The notes below the pieces were generated by a model. It was not told the DNA's origin. It saw only the letters and a program-made list of their open reading frames with translations, and did no database searches. From Thomasclavelia spiroformis (GTDB lineage: Bacteria; Bacillota_I; Bacilli_A; Erysipelotrichales; Coprobacillaceae): a stretch of DNA of 64,000 nucleotides. The DNA is taken from the NCBI GenBank assembly GCA_016901755.1, contig JACJKV010000012.1, forward strand, positions 1-64,000, read 5' to 3'. Positions 51,943 to 61,385 of this stretch are shown in pieces (the first letter of the stretch is position 1; every line of letters begins with the position of its first letter). Both the position numbers and the translations under genes were made by a program.

Positions 51943-52215
51943 ATGGAAAAGGGTATTATTACTGTTGTAGGAAAAGATCAGGTGGGTATTATTGCTAAAG
52001 TCTGTACATATTTAGCAGATAATAAATTGAATATTCTGGATATTTCTCAAACTATTATCCAAGGTTATTTTAATATGATGATGATCATTGAAATTAATGA
52101 ATCTGTTAAAGAATTTGCAACGATTTGTGAAGATCTGGAAAATTTAGGGCAAGAAATTGGAGTTAATATCAAATTACAGCATGAAAATATTTTCAATAAG
52201 ATGCATCGAATTTAA
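51943..52215 (+). CDS. ACT-domain protein (UPF0237)
   Basis: A 90-residue single ACT domain with the ligand-loop start ITVVGKDQVGIIAKVCTYLAD and LDISQTIIQGYFNMMMIIEI. The family normally sits directly before a DUF711 gene, as it does here (12 bases), so it is likely a regulatory or complex partner of that protein. AGGAGG precedes the ATG. Confidence 0.92.
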   Translation: MEKGIITVVGKDQVGIIAKVCTYLADNKLNILDISQTIIQGYFNMMMIIEINESVKEFATICEDLENLGQEIGVNIKLQHENIFNKMHRI

Positions 52216-52227
52216 AAGGAGAAATGT

Positions 52228-53592
52228 ATGATAAATTTATTTGAAGTTGCTGAAACAAATAAAATGATAGAACAGGAAAATCTTGATGTTCGTACAATCA
52301 CTTTAGGTATTAGCTTATTAGACTGTATGGATCATGATATTGATGTTTTGTGTTCTAATATTTATAACAAAATCACTTCATTAGCAAAAGATCTTGTTTC
52401 GACTGGTGAAGCTATTGAAAAGAAATACGGAATTCCTATTGTAAATAAAAGAATTTCAGTAACACCAATAGGATTTGTTGGCGCAAACGCATGTAAATCC
52501 AAAGAAGATTTTGTGAAAATCGCAAAAGTGCTGGACCAGTGTGCTAATGAATTAAAAGTGAACTTTATTGGTGGCTACAGCGCCATTGTATCTAAAGGAA
52601 TGACTCATGCAGAAAAACTGCTGATTGAATCTATTCCTGAAGCAATGAAAGTCACCGATCATGTCTGCAGTTCTGTCAACGTTGGTTCTACAAAAACGGG
52701 AATCAATATGGATGCAGTTAAAATGATGGGAGACATTATTAAAGAAACTGCAGAATTAACGCAAGAAAATGATTCTATTGGTTGTGCTAAACTGGTCGTT
52801 TTATGCAACGCACCTGATGATAATCCATTTATGGCAGGCGCTTTTCATGGTGTCAGTGAAGCTGACTGTATTATCAACGTTGGTGTCAGTGGTCCCGGGG
52901 TAATGCGAAACGCTATTAATAAATGTCAGGGTGAAGATTTTGGTTCACTGTGTGAAACTATCAAAAAGACTGCATTTAAAATTACCAGAGTAGGACAGCT
53001 GGTGGCATTAGAAGCTTCAAAAGCCTTAAATATTCCTTTTGGTATCATTGATTTATCTTTGGCACCAACTCCTGCTATTGGCGATAGTATAGCTGACTGT
53101 CTTGAAGGAATGGGGTTAAGCAGTGTAGGGGCTCCTGGAACTACGGCTGCACTTGCTATCTTGAATGATCAGGTGAAGAAAGGAGGCGTGATGGCTTCTT
53201 CTTTTGTAGGTGGATTAAGTGGAGCTTTTATTCCTGTTAGTGAAGATCAGGGAATGATCGATGCGGTTGAACGTGGTGCATTAACTTTAGAAAAACTTGA
53301 AGCTATGACATGTGTATGCAGTGTTGGATTAGATATGATAGCTATACCAGGAGATACTTCAAATTCGACAATATCTGGTATCATTGCTGATGAAATGGCT
53401 ATCGGTATGATCAATCAGAAAACTACAGCTGTCAGAATTATTCCTGTGACTGGTAAAAAAGTAGGTGATACAGTTGAATTTGGCGGATTATTGGGATATG
53501 CACCAATTATGCCAGTGAATCAGTTTGACTGTTCAGAATTTGTAAATCGTGGTGGAAGAATACCGGCTCCAATTCATAGTTTTAAAAATTAG
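52228..53592 (+). CDS. PFL-family protein, DUF711/UPF0210
   Basis: A 454-residue cytoplasmic protein of the UPF0210 family, with a fold related to the pyruvate formate-lyase group. Recognisable are [84 protein letters not shown] and [14 protein letters not shown]. No glycyl radical motif is present. Function unknown; it is co-transcribed with the ACT protein. AAGGAG precedes the ATG. Confidence 0.9.
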   Translation: MINLFEVAETNKMIEQENLDVRTITLGISLLDCMDHDIDVLCSNIYNKITSLAKDLVSTGEAIEKKYGIPIVNKRISVTPIGFVGANACKSKEDFVKIAKVLDQCANELKVNFIGGYSAIVSKGMTHAEKLLIESIPEAMKVTDHVCSSVNVGSTKTGINMDAVKMMGDIIKETAELTQENDSIGCAKLVVLCNAPDDNPFMAGAFHGVSEADCIINVGVSGPGVMRNAINKCQGEDFGSLCETIKKTAFKITRVGQLVALEASKALNIPFGIIDLSLAPTPAIGDSIADCLEGMGLSSVGAPGTTAALAILNDQVKKGGVMASSFVGGLSGAFIPVSEDQGMIDAVERGALTLEKLEAMTCVCSVGLDMIAIPGDTSNSTISGIIADEMAIGMINQKTTAVRIIPVTGKKVGDTVEFGGLLGYAPIMPVNQFDCSEFVNRGGRIPAPIHSFKN

Positions 53593-53611
53593 GCAATGCC
53601 TAATTTTTTTG
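53586..53611 (+). terminator. Rho-independent terminator after the DUF711 gene
   Basis: AATTAGGC/GCCTAATT with a three-base loop and a seven-T run, enclosing the stop codon. Confidence 0.9.
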
Positions 53612-53654
53612 TTTGCAGATAAATATAATTTATTATTGATGTGATAATTTATAG

Positions 53655-53683
53655 TTGACTTACATTGCTGTGCATTATAGAAT
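53655..53683 (+). promoter_or_regulatory. Sigma-A promoter of purF
   Basis: TTGACT, 17 bases, TAGAAT, ending 23 bases before the start codon. Confidence 0.6.
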
Positions 53684-53706
53684 ATGGTTGTTTTAGGAGG
53701 TATAAA

Positions 53707-55119
53707 ATGATATTGCAAGATCGAGAATTACATGAAGAATGTGGAGTTTTTGCGGTTTGCGGATATGAAAATGCCGCAGCCATGTGTTACTATGGGTTAC
53801 ATAGCTTACAGCATAGAGGACAGGAAGCCGCAGGAATTATTGTTAAAGATCATAATCAGCTGTCTATTCAAAAGGGTGAAGGACTGGTGACGGAAGTCTT
53901 TGATCAGGAAAAACTTAGCAAGATGAAAGGAGATTTTGCGATAGGTCATGTTCGATATTCAACTGCCGGAGGTGGTGGGTTTGCAAATGTTCAGCCACTT
54001 CTCTTTCGTACCCTAAATGGTTCATTAGGTATTGCTCACAATGGCAATATTGTCAATGCCAATGTATTAAAAGCAGAATTAGAAAGCATGGGCAGTATAT
54101 TTGCCAGTACTTCAGATACTGAAATTCTAGGACATCTGATCATGAGAGAAGAAGGACATATGATTGACCGTATCTGTCGTTCTTTGAATCGTTTGGATGG
54201 TGCTTTTGCCTTTTTGATCCTTATTGAAAATGCTTTATATGTAGCAAGGGATAAATATGGACTAAGACCGCTTTCCATTGGTCAGCTGCCTAATGGTGCC
54301 TATATCTTTTCTTCAGAAACCTGTGCTTTTGAAGTGGTTGGTGCCAAATTTGTCAGAGATGTAGAGCCAGGAGAAATTGTCAGAGTAAAAAACGGACAGC
54401 TTTTGTCTAAATTTTATACAGATGATATATCAGATAATATATGTGCTATGGAATATATATATTTTTCAAGACCAGACAGCAATCTTGATGGGATTAATGT
54501 TCATACGACCAGAAAAAACGCAGGAAAACAGCTTTTTTATGAATCACCAGTAGATGCTGATGTTGTTATAGGTGTACCGGATTCATCAATTTCAGCAGCT
54601 ATAGGCTATGCAGAAGCCTCTCATATTCCTTATGAGATGGGACTGATCAAAAATAAATATGTTGGAAGAACATTTATTCAGCCAACCCAGGAAATGAGAG
54701 AACAGGGAGTACGTATGAAGCTTTCCGCTGTCTCTTCGATTGTCAGTGGCAAAAGGGTCATCATGATCGATGATTCTATTGTTCGTGGGACGACATCAAA
54801 AAGAATAGTGCGTCTGTTAAAAGAAGCCGGAGCAAAAGAAGTACATGTTAGAATTGCGTCGCCACAATTCAAATTTCCATGTTTTTATGGCGTTGATACG
54901 GCCACTCAGGAAGAATTGATTTCCAGCAAGATGGATACAGATCAGCTGTGTCAATATATTGAAGCAGACTCTTTAGCTTTTATTTCGGAAGATGGTATAG
55001 ATAAATCAATTCATTATGATAAAGAAAAACATAAGTGTGATCTCTGCCTGGCATGCTTTAACGGAAAGTATATTACTGAACTCTATGATGCGAAAGATGT
55101 CATTATTAAAAAGAAATAA
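53707..55119 (+). CDS. purF: Amidophosphoribosyltransferase
   Basis: First step of purine synthesis: PRPP + glutamine to phosphoribosylamine. The product is 470 residues. A short pro-peptide precedes the nucleophile Cys in ECGVFAV (residue 12), which is exposed after cleavage. Also present are GHVRYSTAGGG, HNGNIVN, the PRPP site RVIMIDDSIVRGTTSK, and cysteines in FPCFYGVD and KCDLCLACF for the [4Fe-4S] cluster of the Bacillus-type enzyme. ATG 53707 follows AGGAGG; the in-frame ATG at 53665 lies in the promoter. It is a single-gene unit, not in a pur operon. Confidence 0.95.
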   Translation: MILQDRELHEECGVFAVCGYENAAAMCYYGLHSLQHRGQEAAGIIVKDHNQLSIQKGEGLVTEVFDQEKLSKMKGDFAIGHVRYSTAGGGGFANVQPLLFRTLNGSLGIAHNGNIVNANVLKAELESMGSIFASTSDTEILGHLIMREEGHMIDRICRSLNRLDGAFAFLILIENALYVARDKYGLRPLSIGQLPNGAYIFSSETCAFEVVGAKFVRDVEPGEIVRVKNGQLLSKFYTDDISDNICAMEYIYFSRPDSNLDGINVHTTRKNAGKQLFYESPVDADVVIGVPDSSISAAIGYAEASHIPYEMGLIKNKYVGRTFIQPTQEMREQGVRMKLSAVSSIVSGKRVIMIDDSIVRGTTSKRIVRLLKEAGAKEVHVRIASPQFKFPCFYGVDTATQEELISSKMDTDQLCQYIEADSLAFISEDGIDKSIHYDKEKHKCDLCLACFNGKYITELYDAKDVIIKKK

Positions 55120-55120
55120 A

Positions 55121-55155
55121 AAAAAGGATGGATTAATTGAATTCCATCCTTTTTT
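55121..55155 (+). terminator. Rho-independent terminator after purF
   Basis: AAAAAGGATGGA pairs with TTCCATCCTTTTTT. The stem begins two bases after the stop codon. Confidence 0.9.
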
Positions 55156-55216
55156 ATAGCATAAACATTACTTCGCATAATGTATATTATGTAATATTTA
55201 TAGCTTATAAAATAGC

Positions 55217-55480
55217 TTATAAATATGAAAATACAGTCATAGTAAATAATACCAGTAAGATCATGCTGATTAGTATCAGCAATAATAAGATTTTGATTTT
55301 ATACTGTTTATAATTATTGAAACATGCCAATATGGAACAGATTACCAAAAGCATGGCTATCGCATAAAAACACACGATGATGGGTATCATTTTTAACTGC
55401 AATGAAAAAATAAATAATAATGATGCTATCAGATCGGCACCTAATGAAAGTAATATGAGTTTTTTAATTTGTTGTATCAT
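55217..55480 (-). CDS. Small hydrophobic protein, three membrane segments
   Basis: An 87-residue product with membrane segments near residues 8-25, 30-52 and 62-85. It lies 10 bases after deoB, whose operon it may close. No family is recognised. The gene call rests on the compact frame and spacing. Confidence 0.5.
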   Translation of the reverse strand: MIQQIKKLILLSLGADLIASLLFIFSLQLKMIPIIVCFYAIAMLLVICSILACFNNYKQYKIKILLLLILISMILLVLFTMTVFSYL

Positions 55481-55490
55481 AATATATTTT

Positions 55491-56672
55491 CTATTTTAAT
55501 TGTTTTAAAATAGATTCTCCAATTCCTTTATATTCTATCCTAAAATTATCACAGATCGTTGCTGCGATGATACCAAATGTATCACCTTCATTTAAAACTG
55601 AAGGATGTTTAAATTTTTTGCTGTAGATTATCAGTGGCACCTGTTCTCTGGTATGATCTGTTCCTTTGTAAGTTGGATCATTGCCATGGTCTGCAGTTAT
55701 CATCAGTAAATCGTCTTCATTTAACTGTGATATCAGTTTTTCCAGCTGACTGTCAAATTCTTCGATTGCCTGACCATAGCCAATGGCATTTCTACGATGG
55801 CCATAAACAGCATCAAAGTCCACCAGATTTGTAAAAATAAGACCAGTAATATCTTTTTTTAGTAAATCGATTGTTTTATTCATTCCATCTGTATTGCTGA
55901 TAGTATGATATTGCTCTGTTATTCCTTGATTAACAAAGATATCTGGGATTTTACCAATTCCGATGACATCAAAATGGTTTTCTTTAAGGGTATCAAGGGC
56001 TGTATCAGCAAATGGTGCTAAAGCATAGTCACGACGGTTTGCTGTTCTTTTGAATTCTCCCTTTTTCTTTCCTGTAAACGGACGGGCAATGATTCTCCCT
56101 ACTTTCCAGCGTTCATCCATCGCAAGTTCTCTGGCGATTTCACAAGCCTGATATAGCTCTGGCAATGGGATGATTTCTTCATTGGCTGCTATCTGAAATA
56201 CTGAATCGGCCGATGTATAGACGATCCAGTCTCCACTGCGGCGCTGGTGTTCACCATACATATCAAGTATAACAGTTCCACTGCAGGCAATATTACCTAC
56301 ACACTTGCGTTTTGTTCTTTTTTCAAACAGACGAATAAATTCATCAGGGAATCCTGTTTCAGTAAAGGTGACAAATGGTTCAGTCGTTTTTAGTCCCATC
56401 ATTTCCCAATGGCCGGTCATGGTATCTTTTCCATTAGAAGCTTCATTCAGTTTCATGACATAACCACTAGGCTGACTGATCTTTGCTATGCCCTGAAAAT
56501 CACCTAAAAGCCCTAGTCCTAGCTTTTCCAGATGGGGAACATGCAGGCCCTGGCATTTTTGACAGATATGTCCTAGAGTATTTGCTGAGAGATCATCATA
56601 CAGATCTGCGTCTTTGGCATGGCCAATACCTAATGAGTCACAGACAATCAATATTATTCTTTTATAGTTCAT
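55491..56672 (-). CDS. deoB: Phosphopentomutase
   Basis: Interconverts (deoxy)ribose-1-phosphate and -5-phosphate in nucleoside salvage. The product is 393 residues of the alkaline-phosphatase fold: LIVCDSLGIGHAKDA (metal Asp and Ser/Thr), GKDTMTGHWEMMGL (phospho-Thr region), and TNLVDFDAVYGHRR plus MITADHGNDPTYKGTDHTRE metal motifs. ATG 56672 has GGAGG upstream; the ATG at 56693 does not. It is one base from the xerD stop, with its ribosome site inside xerD. Order xerD-deoB is as in Bacillus. Confidence 0.95.
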   Translation of the reverse strand: MNYKRIILIVCDSLGIGHAKDADLYDDLSANTLGHICQKCQGLHVPHLEKLGLGLLGDFQGIAKISQPSGYVMKLNEASNGKDTMTGHWEMMGLKTTEPFVTFTETGFPDEFIRLFEKRTKRKCVGNIACSGTVILDMYGEHQRRSGDWIVYTSADSVFQIAANEEIIPLPELYQACEIARELAMDERWKVGRIIARPFTGKKKGEFKRTANRRDYALAPFADTALDTLKENHFDVIGIGKIPDIFVNQGITEQYHTISNTDGMNKTIDLLKKDITGLIFTNLVDFDAVYGHRRNAIGYGQAIEEFDSQLEKLISQLNEDDLLMITADHGNDPTYKGTDHTREQVPLIIYSKKFKHPSVLNEGDTFGIIAATICDNFRIEYKGIGESILKQLK

Positions 56673-56673
56673 A

Positions 56674-57591
56674 TTATCCTCCATTATGATCATTTTTTTT
56701 GCTTTGCGCTCTGATATGAAATTGATTATAATCTTCCCATATTTTTTTGTTAGTGATATGGGTATAAATGGTTGTCGTTGAAATATCGCTGTGACCTAAA
56801 AGCTCCTGAATTGAACGTAAGTCAGCGTTATTTTCAAGTAAATGAGTTGCATATGTGTGTCTGATAGTATGTGGTGAAATCTTTTTGCTGATCCCTGCTT
56901 TTTGAGCCAGCTGTTTTAAGATACGATAAAAATTTTCCCGACTTAAAGGCTGAAGTTTTTTGTTGAAAAACAGATATGGACTGTTTTTAAAATCAAGCAT
57001 TGGATTTCTAAAATCAATGATATATCGGTTGATGATCTGACAGACATAATGATTTAAAGGAATGAGCCGTTCTTTATTCCCTTTTCCTATGACTTTGAGA
57101 TACATCATTTTGAGGTTGATTTGCGTAAGTTCCAGATTGACCAGTTCGGAAACACGAATTCCTGAAGCATACAGCAGTTCGACCATTGCACGATTTCTGG
57201 CAGATGTAAAATCTTTCATTTCAATGCTGTTAAGCAGTTGGTTCATTTCTTCTATCGATAAAACCTGAGGCAGTTTTTTTTCAGGTTTTGGCAGTTCAAA
57301 TGAAGCCATAATATGAGTGGAAATCACTTCTTCTTTGATCATAAATTTAAAAAAATTGCGTAATGATACTATTTTTCTGGATACTGTAGCTGAAGAAAGA
57401 TGAGATAGTGTTTTAAGATATAACCTGATATGCTCTTTTGAAATATCTTCAACATTAATGATTTCAGCGTTTTTTAGATAAGCGATAAATGACTGTAAAT
57501 CTCTTAAATAACTTTTGATCGTATTATCGCTGGCACCTTTTTCTACAATAAGATATGTTTTATATTCTTTAATAGCATCGTTGCATTTCAT
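56674..57591 (-). CDS. xerD: Tyrosine recombinase XerD
   Basis: Resolves chromosome dimers at dif with XerC. The product is 305 residues: a SAM-like N-terminal domain (1-105), then the catalytic domain with Arg in YASGIRVSELVNL, Lys in GKGNKER, HxxR in SPHTIRHTYATHLLE, His in LGHSDISTT, and the nucleophile Tyr in TIYTHI. ATG 57591 has AGGTGA upstream; a GTG at 57600 overlaps that site. Adjacency to deoB and spoIIM supports XerD rather than XerC or a phage integrase. Confidence 0.9.
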   Translation of the reverse strand: MKCNDAIKEYKTYLIVEKGASDNTIKSYLRDLQSFIAYLKNAEIINVEDISKEHIRLYLKTLSHLSSATVSRKIVSLRNFFKFMIKEEVISTHIMASFELPKPEKKLPQVLSIEEMNQLLNSIEMKDFTSARNRAMVELLYASGIRVSELVNLELTQINLKMMYLKVIGKGNKERLIPLNHYVCQIINRYIIDFRNPMLDFKNSPYLFFNKKLQPLSRENFYRILKQLAQKAGISKKISPHTIRHTYATHLLENNADLRSIQELLGHSDISTTTIYTHITNKKIWEDYNQFHIRAQSKKNDHNGG

Positions 57592-57645
57592 GTTTTTCAC
57601 CTGTTCATATTATAACAATATTCATCTGCTGTTGCTATTAATATT

Positions 57646-58182
57646 TTAAAGCAGATATATTTTAAACAGACAAGAAACAAAAATCAAAATGATTGCCACT
57701 AGAAGATACGTCAGGATATAGTTCAGAAGTATTTTGAGGTTATAGTTTTCTTTGTAGAAAAAAGTTATTTTTAGTGTCTGAACTGTAAGCTGTATGGCCA
57801 TATAGGTCATCAAATAAGTGATAACAAGTTCGATAATTACCTGAGGTAAAACAAAAACCAAGATATTAATAAGAGTATAATCCTGGATATGAAAAAGAGA
57901 ATAGATGATCAGTAAAAAACGGTAAGTAATGGATAAGGAAATAATTGGCATTCCCAGATAGCTGGATGAAGCAATAACGAGTACAATTATGTAGAATAAT
58001 GAACATATTGTATAATGAATGATGGGTCCTTTTTCAAGGGTAATGACATTGTATATATAGTCGCTTAAACTATTGTTAGATTTGATCATGTAATATAAAG
58101 AAAATACTAGTGAAAAGATAAACATGATAACGATAAACTGATGTAAAACAATATTTTTCTTTAATAATTTAAAAGGTATCAT
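57646..58182 (-). CDS. spoIIM: Probable stage II sporulation protein M (SpoIIM-like)
   Basis: A membrane protein of 178 residues with about five helices. SpoIIM, with SpoIID and SpoIIP, drives septal thinning and engulfment. The segment SSYLGMPIISL and the LVFVLPQVIIELVITY run fit the Bacillus SpoIIM order of IGLPIIL followed by VMPQNIIIIPVY. It lies immediately upstream of xerD, as Bacillus spoIIM-fur-xerD does, though fur is missing here. It is somewhat shorter than Bacillus SpoIIM (about 214 residues). The call rests on synteny plus this pattern. Confidence 0.65.
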   Translation of the reverse strand: MIPFKLLKKNIVLHQFIVIMFIFSLVFSLYYMIKSNNSLSDYIYNVITLEKGPIIHYTICSLFYIIVLVIASSSYLGMPIISLSITYRFLLIIYSLFHIQDYTLINILVFVLPQVIIELVITYLMTYMAIQLTVQTLKITFFYKENYNLKILLNYILTYLLVAIILIFVSCLFKIYLL

Positions 58183-58233
58183 ATACTTTTCCTCCTAGGA
58201 TAATATATGATACCTGATGATAAAAATATTCCA

Positions 58234-59322
58234 CTAGTTGTCAGAGGAATGAATCGTATCAAAAAGACTCATTTGTATCATTTTATGATGAAGATTTACA
58301 GTATTGTATAAAGCAACCCTTAACAAACGTACTGGACGACCATCGTAATGCTGATCAAATAAAAATCGGGCATTGGACAGAATGCTTTCATAATCGTTTA
58401 TATAATGATCGATGATCAGCTGTCGTGAAACACTTTCAAAGCGAGTGTATTTGATCGTAATAGCCACTGTATTTGAAATCAGGTCCCGTTTTTGAGCTCG
58501 AGTTGCTACATTTAAAGACAGCTTTTTTAAAATGTCATACAATGTATCAGGATCATTACTGTCATACTGCAATGTAGTAGAATTACCAATTGATTTAGCG
58601 TCATGTTTTTTTGCTTTGACTTTACTGTGATCGATACCATTGGCTTTACGATAAAGCAGCAAAGCACTTTTACCAACTATGGTTCTTAATTTATTATAGT
58701 TTTTGTAATCAGCTACATCGCCAATCGTATTAATACCTGCATTTTTTAGTTTTGGACAGGTTTTGGATCCAATTCCAAACATATCAGCGATATCAAGAGG
58801 CCAAAGCAGTTCTTTATAGTTTTTACGGTTAAGGATGGTAATACCCATTGGTTTTTTCATATCACTGGCCATTTTTGCCATAAATTTATTGGGAGCAATA
58901 CCTATTGAACAGGATAAGTGCAGTTCTTGCCATACGCGTTGCTGAAGTTCGTAAGCTAAAAGATAGGGATGAATATTCTGCTTTTGTACATAATCGGTAA
59001 AATCTACATAACATTCATCAATACTGGCTATTTCTAATATTGAGCTGTAAGAAGCTATTAAGTCGAAAAAAGACTGAGAAAGCTTTCGATACAGATCAAA
59101 ATTAACTGGCCTGACAATAAGATGTCGACATAGCTCTTTTGCTTTGAAAAGCGGCATTGCCGAATGAATGCCGTATTTTCTGGCTTCGTATGAAGCTGTG
59201 GTAACAATGCTGCGTCGATTGTTTCCTGAAATAACAAGTGGTTTTCCTTTCAAAGAAGGGTTCATGGCTACTTCAGCACTGGCAAAAAAAGCATTAAGAT
59301 CGATATGAAAAATTATTTGCAT
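58234..59322 (-). CDS. dinB: DNA polymerase IV (Y family)
   Basis: Low-fidelity lesion-bypass polymerase of 362 residues. It has FHIDLNAFFASAEVA (metal Asp), YEARKYGI, and the catalytic SIDECYVDFTDY (usually SIDEAYLD), then the thumb GIGSKTCPKLKNAGI and the little finger. A clamp-binding QMSLFD sits near the C-terminus. It lies between spo0A and spoIIM, which is not the Bacillus order. Confidence 0.95.
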   Translation of the reverse strand: MQIIFHIDLNAFFASAEVAMNPSLKGKPLVISGNNRRSIVTTASYEARKYGIHSAMPLFKAKELCRHLIVRPVNFDLYRKLSQSFFDLIASYSSILEIASIDECYVDFTDYVQKQNIHPYLLAYELQQRVWQELHLSCSIGIAPNKFMAKMASDMKKPMGITILNRKNYKELLWPLDIADMFGIGSKTCPKLKNAGINTIGDVADYKNYNKLRTIVGKSALLLYRKANGIDHSKVKAKKHDAKSIGNSTTLQYDSNDPDTLYDILKKLSLNVATRAQKRDLISNTVAITIKYTRFESVSRQLIIDHYINDYESILSNARFLFDQHYDGRPVRLLRVALYNTVNLHHKMIQMSLFDTIHSSDN

Positions 59323-59354
59323 TGTACCACCCCTGCTTCATTTTATCATAGATT

Positions 59355-60155
59355 TTAATAATGTTGTTGATTTAATGATGCAGTTTTATGTGACAGTCTT
59401 AATTTATCCGCTATCATTGCAATAAATTCTGAATTCGTTGGTTTTGATTTTGATGCACTGACTGTATAACCGAAAATATCATCGATAGCATCAGTATTCC
59501 CACGATTCCATGCAACTTCAATAGCGTGTCGGATAGCTCTTTCTACACGGGAAGATGTAGTGTTATACTGTCTGGCAATATCAGGATAAAGCACTTTAGT
59601 TACCTGTCCTAGAATTTCTATATTATAATAAGTTGTCATAATGGCACTTCTTAAATACATGTAGCCCTTAATATGAGCAGGAATCCCTACTTCATGTAAA
59701 ATTTCAGTAATTTCATTTTCAATTTTGACTTTTTGCAGTTTTTCATTTTCGCTATGATAGAGATCTTTATTATCAAGATGAGTATTGATGATTTTATCGA
59801 CGATCGTCACGAAATAATCCAGATTAAAGGGAATTTTCAGACAATAGCTGACATTCAGTTTTTCTAATGACTGACCAATAATTGAATTTGTGAAAGAAGT
59901 TAAACAGATTACTTTTTTATAGGCATTCTTATTGATTTCCTGAATTTTTTCCAGGATACCGATACCATCAATATCAGCCATCATTAAATCGATTATTAAC
60001 AAATCACAGTTTCGGTTTTTGAAAAAATCCAGTGTTTCAATAGCGTTCTGACTGGTTCCTTCGATTTGATACAAATTATTTTTGTTTAAACAATGATAAA
60101 TTTTTTCTAACAGTTCCTTTTTTTCTTCGACAATAAATATTTTCTTTTTTTCCAT
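59355..60155 (-). CDS. spo0A: Sporulation master regulator Spo0A
   Basis: Response regulator that starts sporulation when phosphorylated. The product is 266 residues. The receiver domain (1-125) has the phosphoacceptor Asp in [14 protein letters not shown] (about residue 55) and the Lys in KIPFNLD. The first acidic pair is Glu-Glu (IVEEKK) instead of Asp-Asp. The Spo0A-specific DNA-binding domain has [32 protein letters not shown] and [17 protein letters not shown] 60155 has GGAGG upstream; a TTG at 60167 overlaps it. It follows spoIVB, as in Bacillus. Confidence 0.97.
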   Translation of the reverse strand: MEKKKIFIVEEKKELLEKIYHCLNKNNLYQIEGTSQNAIETLDFFKNRNCDLLIIDLMMADIDGIGILEKIQEINKNAYKKVICLTSFTNSIIGQSLEKLNVSYCLKIPFNLDYFVTIVDKIINTHLDNKDLYHSENEKLQKVKIENEITEILHEVGIPAHIKGYMYLRSAIMTTYYNIEILGQVTKVLYPDIARQYNTTSSRVERAIRHAIEVAWNRGNTDAIDDIFGYTVSASKSKPTNSEFIAMIADKLRLSHKTASLNQQHY

Positions 60156-60259
60156 AATATCCTCCAAATTCTTCTACCAACACGAACATTATATAAATTA
60201 TTACAATATTTGTTTATATTTATTTAAAAATGCCTTTGTTAATACAGTAATTACTAATT

Positions 60260-60289
60260 ATATTTTAGGAAAACAACAATTATTCCTAC
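60260..60289 (-). promoter_or_regulatory. Candidate sigma-H promoter of spo0A
   Basis: On the minus strand GTAGGAATA matches the sigma-H -35 consensus RnAGGAWWW. Twelve bases on, CTAAAATAT resembles the -10 RnnGAATWW with two mismatches. Bacillus spo0A is known to have a sigma-H promoter. No clear 0A boxes were seen. Confidence 0.4.
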
Positions 60290-60326
60290 AACTTTCGCTG
60301 GAAATGTAAAATATATGTTGAAATAG

Positions 60327-60358
60327 ATAAAAAAAGAAATGATTTCTCATTTCTTTTT
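60327..60358 (-). terminator. Terminator after spoIVB
   Basis: AAAAAGAAATGA/TCATTTCTTTTT stem with a four-base loop; a T-run follows on the minus strand. It overlaps the last bases of spoIVB and separates it from spo0A. Confidence 0.8.
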
Positions 60359-61328
60359 AAGATTCTTTATTGAGCATCCATTCAATATACATTCCATAGC
60401 CTTCCTGATTACTGTTGGTTGCAGCATGAGTTACACAGCCAATTAGTTTGTTATTTTGAATAATAGGTGATCCACTCATTCCTTGAACAATACCATTAGT
60501 CTGTTCGATAATTTTTGCATCAGTCAGTTTAAAATGAATTCCCTTTTCCTTTATATCTTCCTGCTTTTCTAAAGAAGTAATTTCAATCTGACATTTGGTT
60601 ACCGTATTATTATCTAATACTGTTAAAAAATAGGCATCTCCCAGTTCAATTTCATCTTGTGATGCTGTCTGGTAAAGGGTTTTATTTTGCAGTTCAGTTT
60701 GATAATGACCAAATATTCCAAAATCATTATTCGTATTTATATCCCCTATTTTTTCATCTTTTATTGAACCGATTTTTTTTCCAACTTCCAGTTTCGTACT
60801 TTTTTTAATGTTTTCGATTACTGTTGAATACAGTGCACCGGTTTGCAGATACTGATTGTTTTCATCGGTCATCGAGTGTCCTAAACAGGCTAAATTTCCT
60901 GTTTCTGGATTATAATAAGTGACGGTGCCTATTCCTTTAACGCTATCTTTTACGTATAATCCAGTTGTAAAATCTTCGTTTTCACGTGCTATTTTCATGT
61001 TGATATTTACATTGTGATCTTGTCGTTTAACCGTCACTTTGACAGAATCATCAGATTTTGTGATAATTTCACTTAGTTCCTGTATTGATGCAATTTTCTG
61101 ATTATCTGCTTCGGTAATGATATCGTAGAGCTGAAAATCCGTAAATGGATTATATTTTTGATTTTTGTAATTGATTTCATATGCACCTGTAATCAATACA
61201 CCATCATAGTTTAAAACTATCCCTACTGATTCTCCTCCCAGATAAACATCTGTGGCATATATTGATGTGACATTGAACAGGATCAATAAAGAAATGACGA
61301 AGGATAAAAAAAGCTTTTTTAAAAGCAT
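60357..61328 (-). CDS. spoIVB: SpoIVB peptidase (sporulation signalling serine protease)
   Basis: Secreted by the forespore to trigger SpoIVF and so the processing of pro-sigma-K. The product is 323 residues. A membrane/signal helix (5-25) is followed by a PDZ domain with DFQLYDIITEADNQKI. The protease domain has catalytic His in CLGHSMTD and Ser in VQGMSGSPIIQNN, with Asp expected in DFGIFGHYQT. ATG 61328 follows GGAGGTG by four bases; the ATG at 61340 lies before that site. Its start codon lies in an inverted repeat (61322-61382). Order recN-spoIVB-spo0A is as in Bacillus. Confidence 0.95.
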   Translation of the reverse strand: MLLKKLFLSFVISLLILFNVTSIYATDVYLGGESVGIVLNYDGVLITGAYEINYKNQKYNPFTDFQLYDIITEADNQKIASIQELSEIITKSDDSVKVTVKRQDHNVNINMKIARENEDFTTGLYVKDSVKGIGTVTYYNPETGNLACLGHSMTDENNQYLQTGALYSTVIENIKKSTKLEVGKKIGSIKDEKIGDINTNNDFGIFGHYQTELQNKTLYQTASQDEIELGDAYFLTVLDNNTVTKCQIEITSLEKQEDIKEKGIHFKLTDAKIIEQTNGIVQGMSGSPIIQNNKLIGCVTHAATNSNQEGYGMYIEWMLNKES

Positions 61329-61382
61329 AGACACCTCCATGTAGTTTATTCAACTACAATCTATTTTGGGTATCTATGCTTT
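61322..61382 (-). promoter_or_regulatory. Inverted repeat enclosing the spoIVB ribosome site and start codon
   Basis: On the minus strand AAAGCATAGA (61382-61373) is perfectly complementary to TCTATGCTTT (61331-61322), which contains the ATG start. A nested hairpin, TGTAGTT/AACTACA, lies just before GGAGGTG. In the mRNA this would form a long hairpin that buries the start codon. The upstream arm begins three bases after the recN stop. Confidence 0.55.
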
Positions 61383-61385
61383 GAT

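Noticed and set aside
56674-57591. Treating the tyrosine recombinase as a phage or island integrase
   Set aside because: It lies in the conserved spoIIM-xerD-deoB order with no att repeats, tRNA or phage genes.
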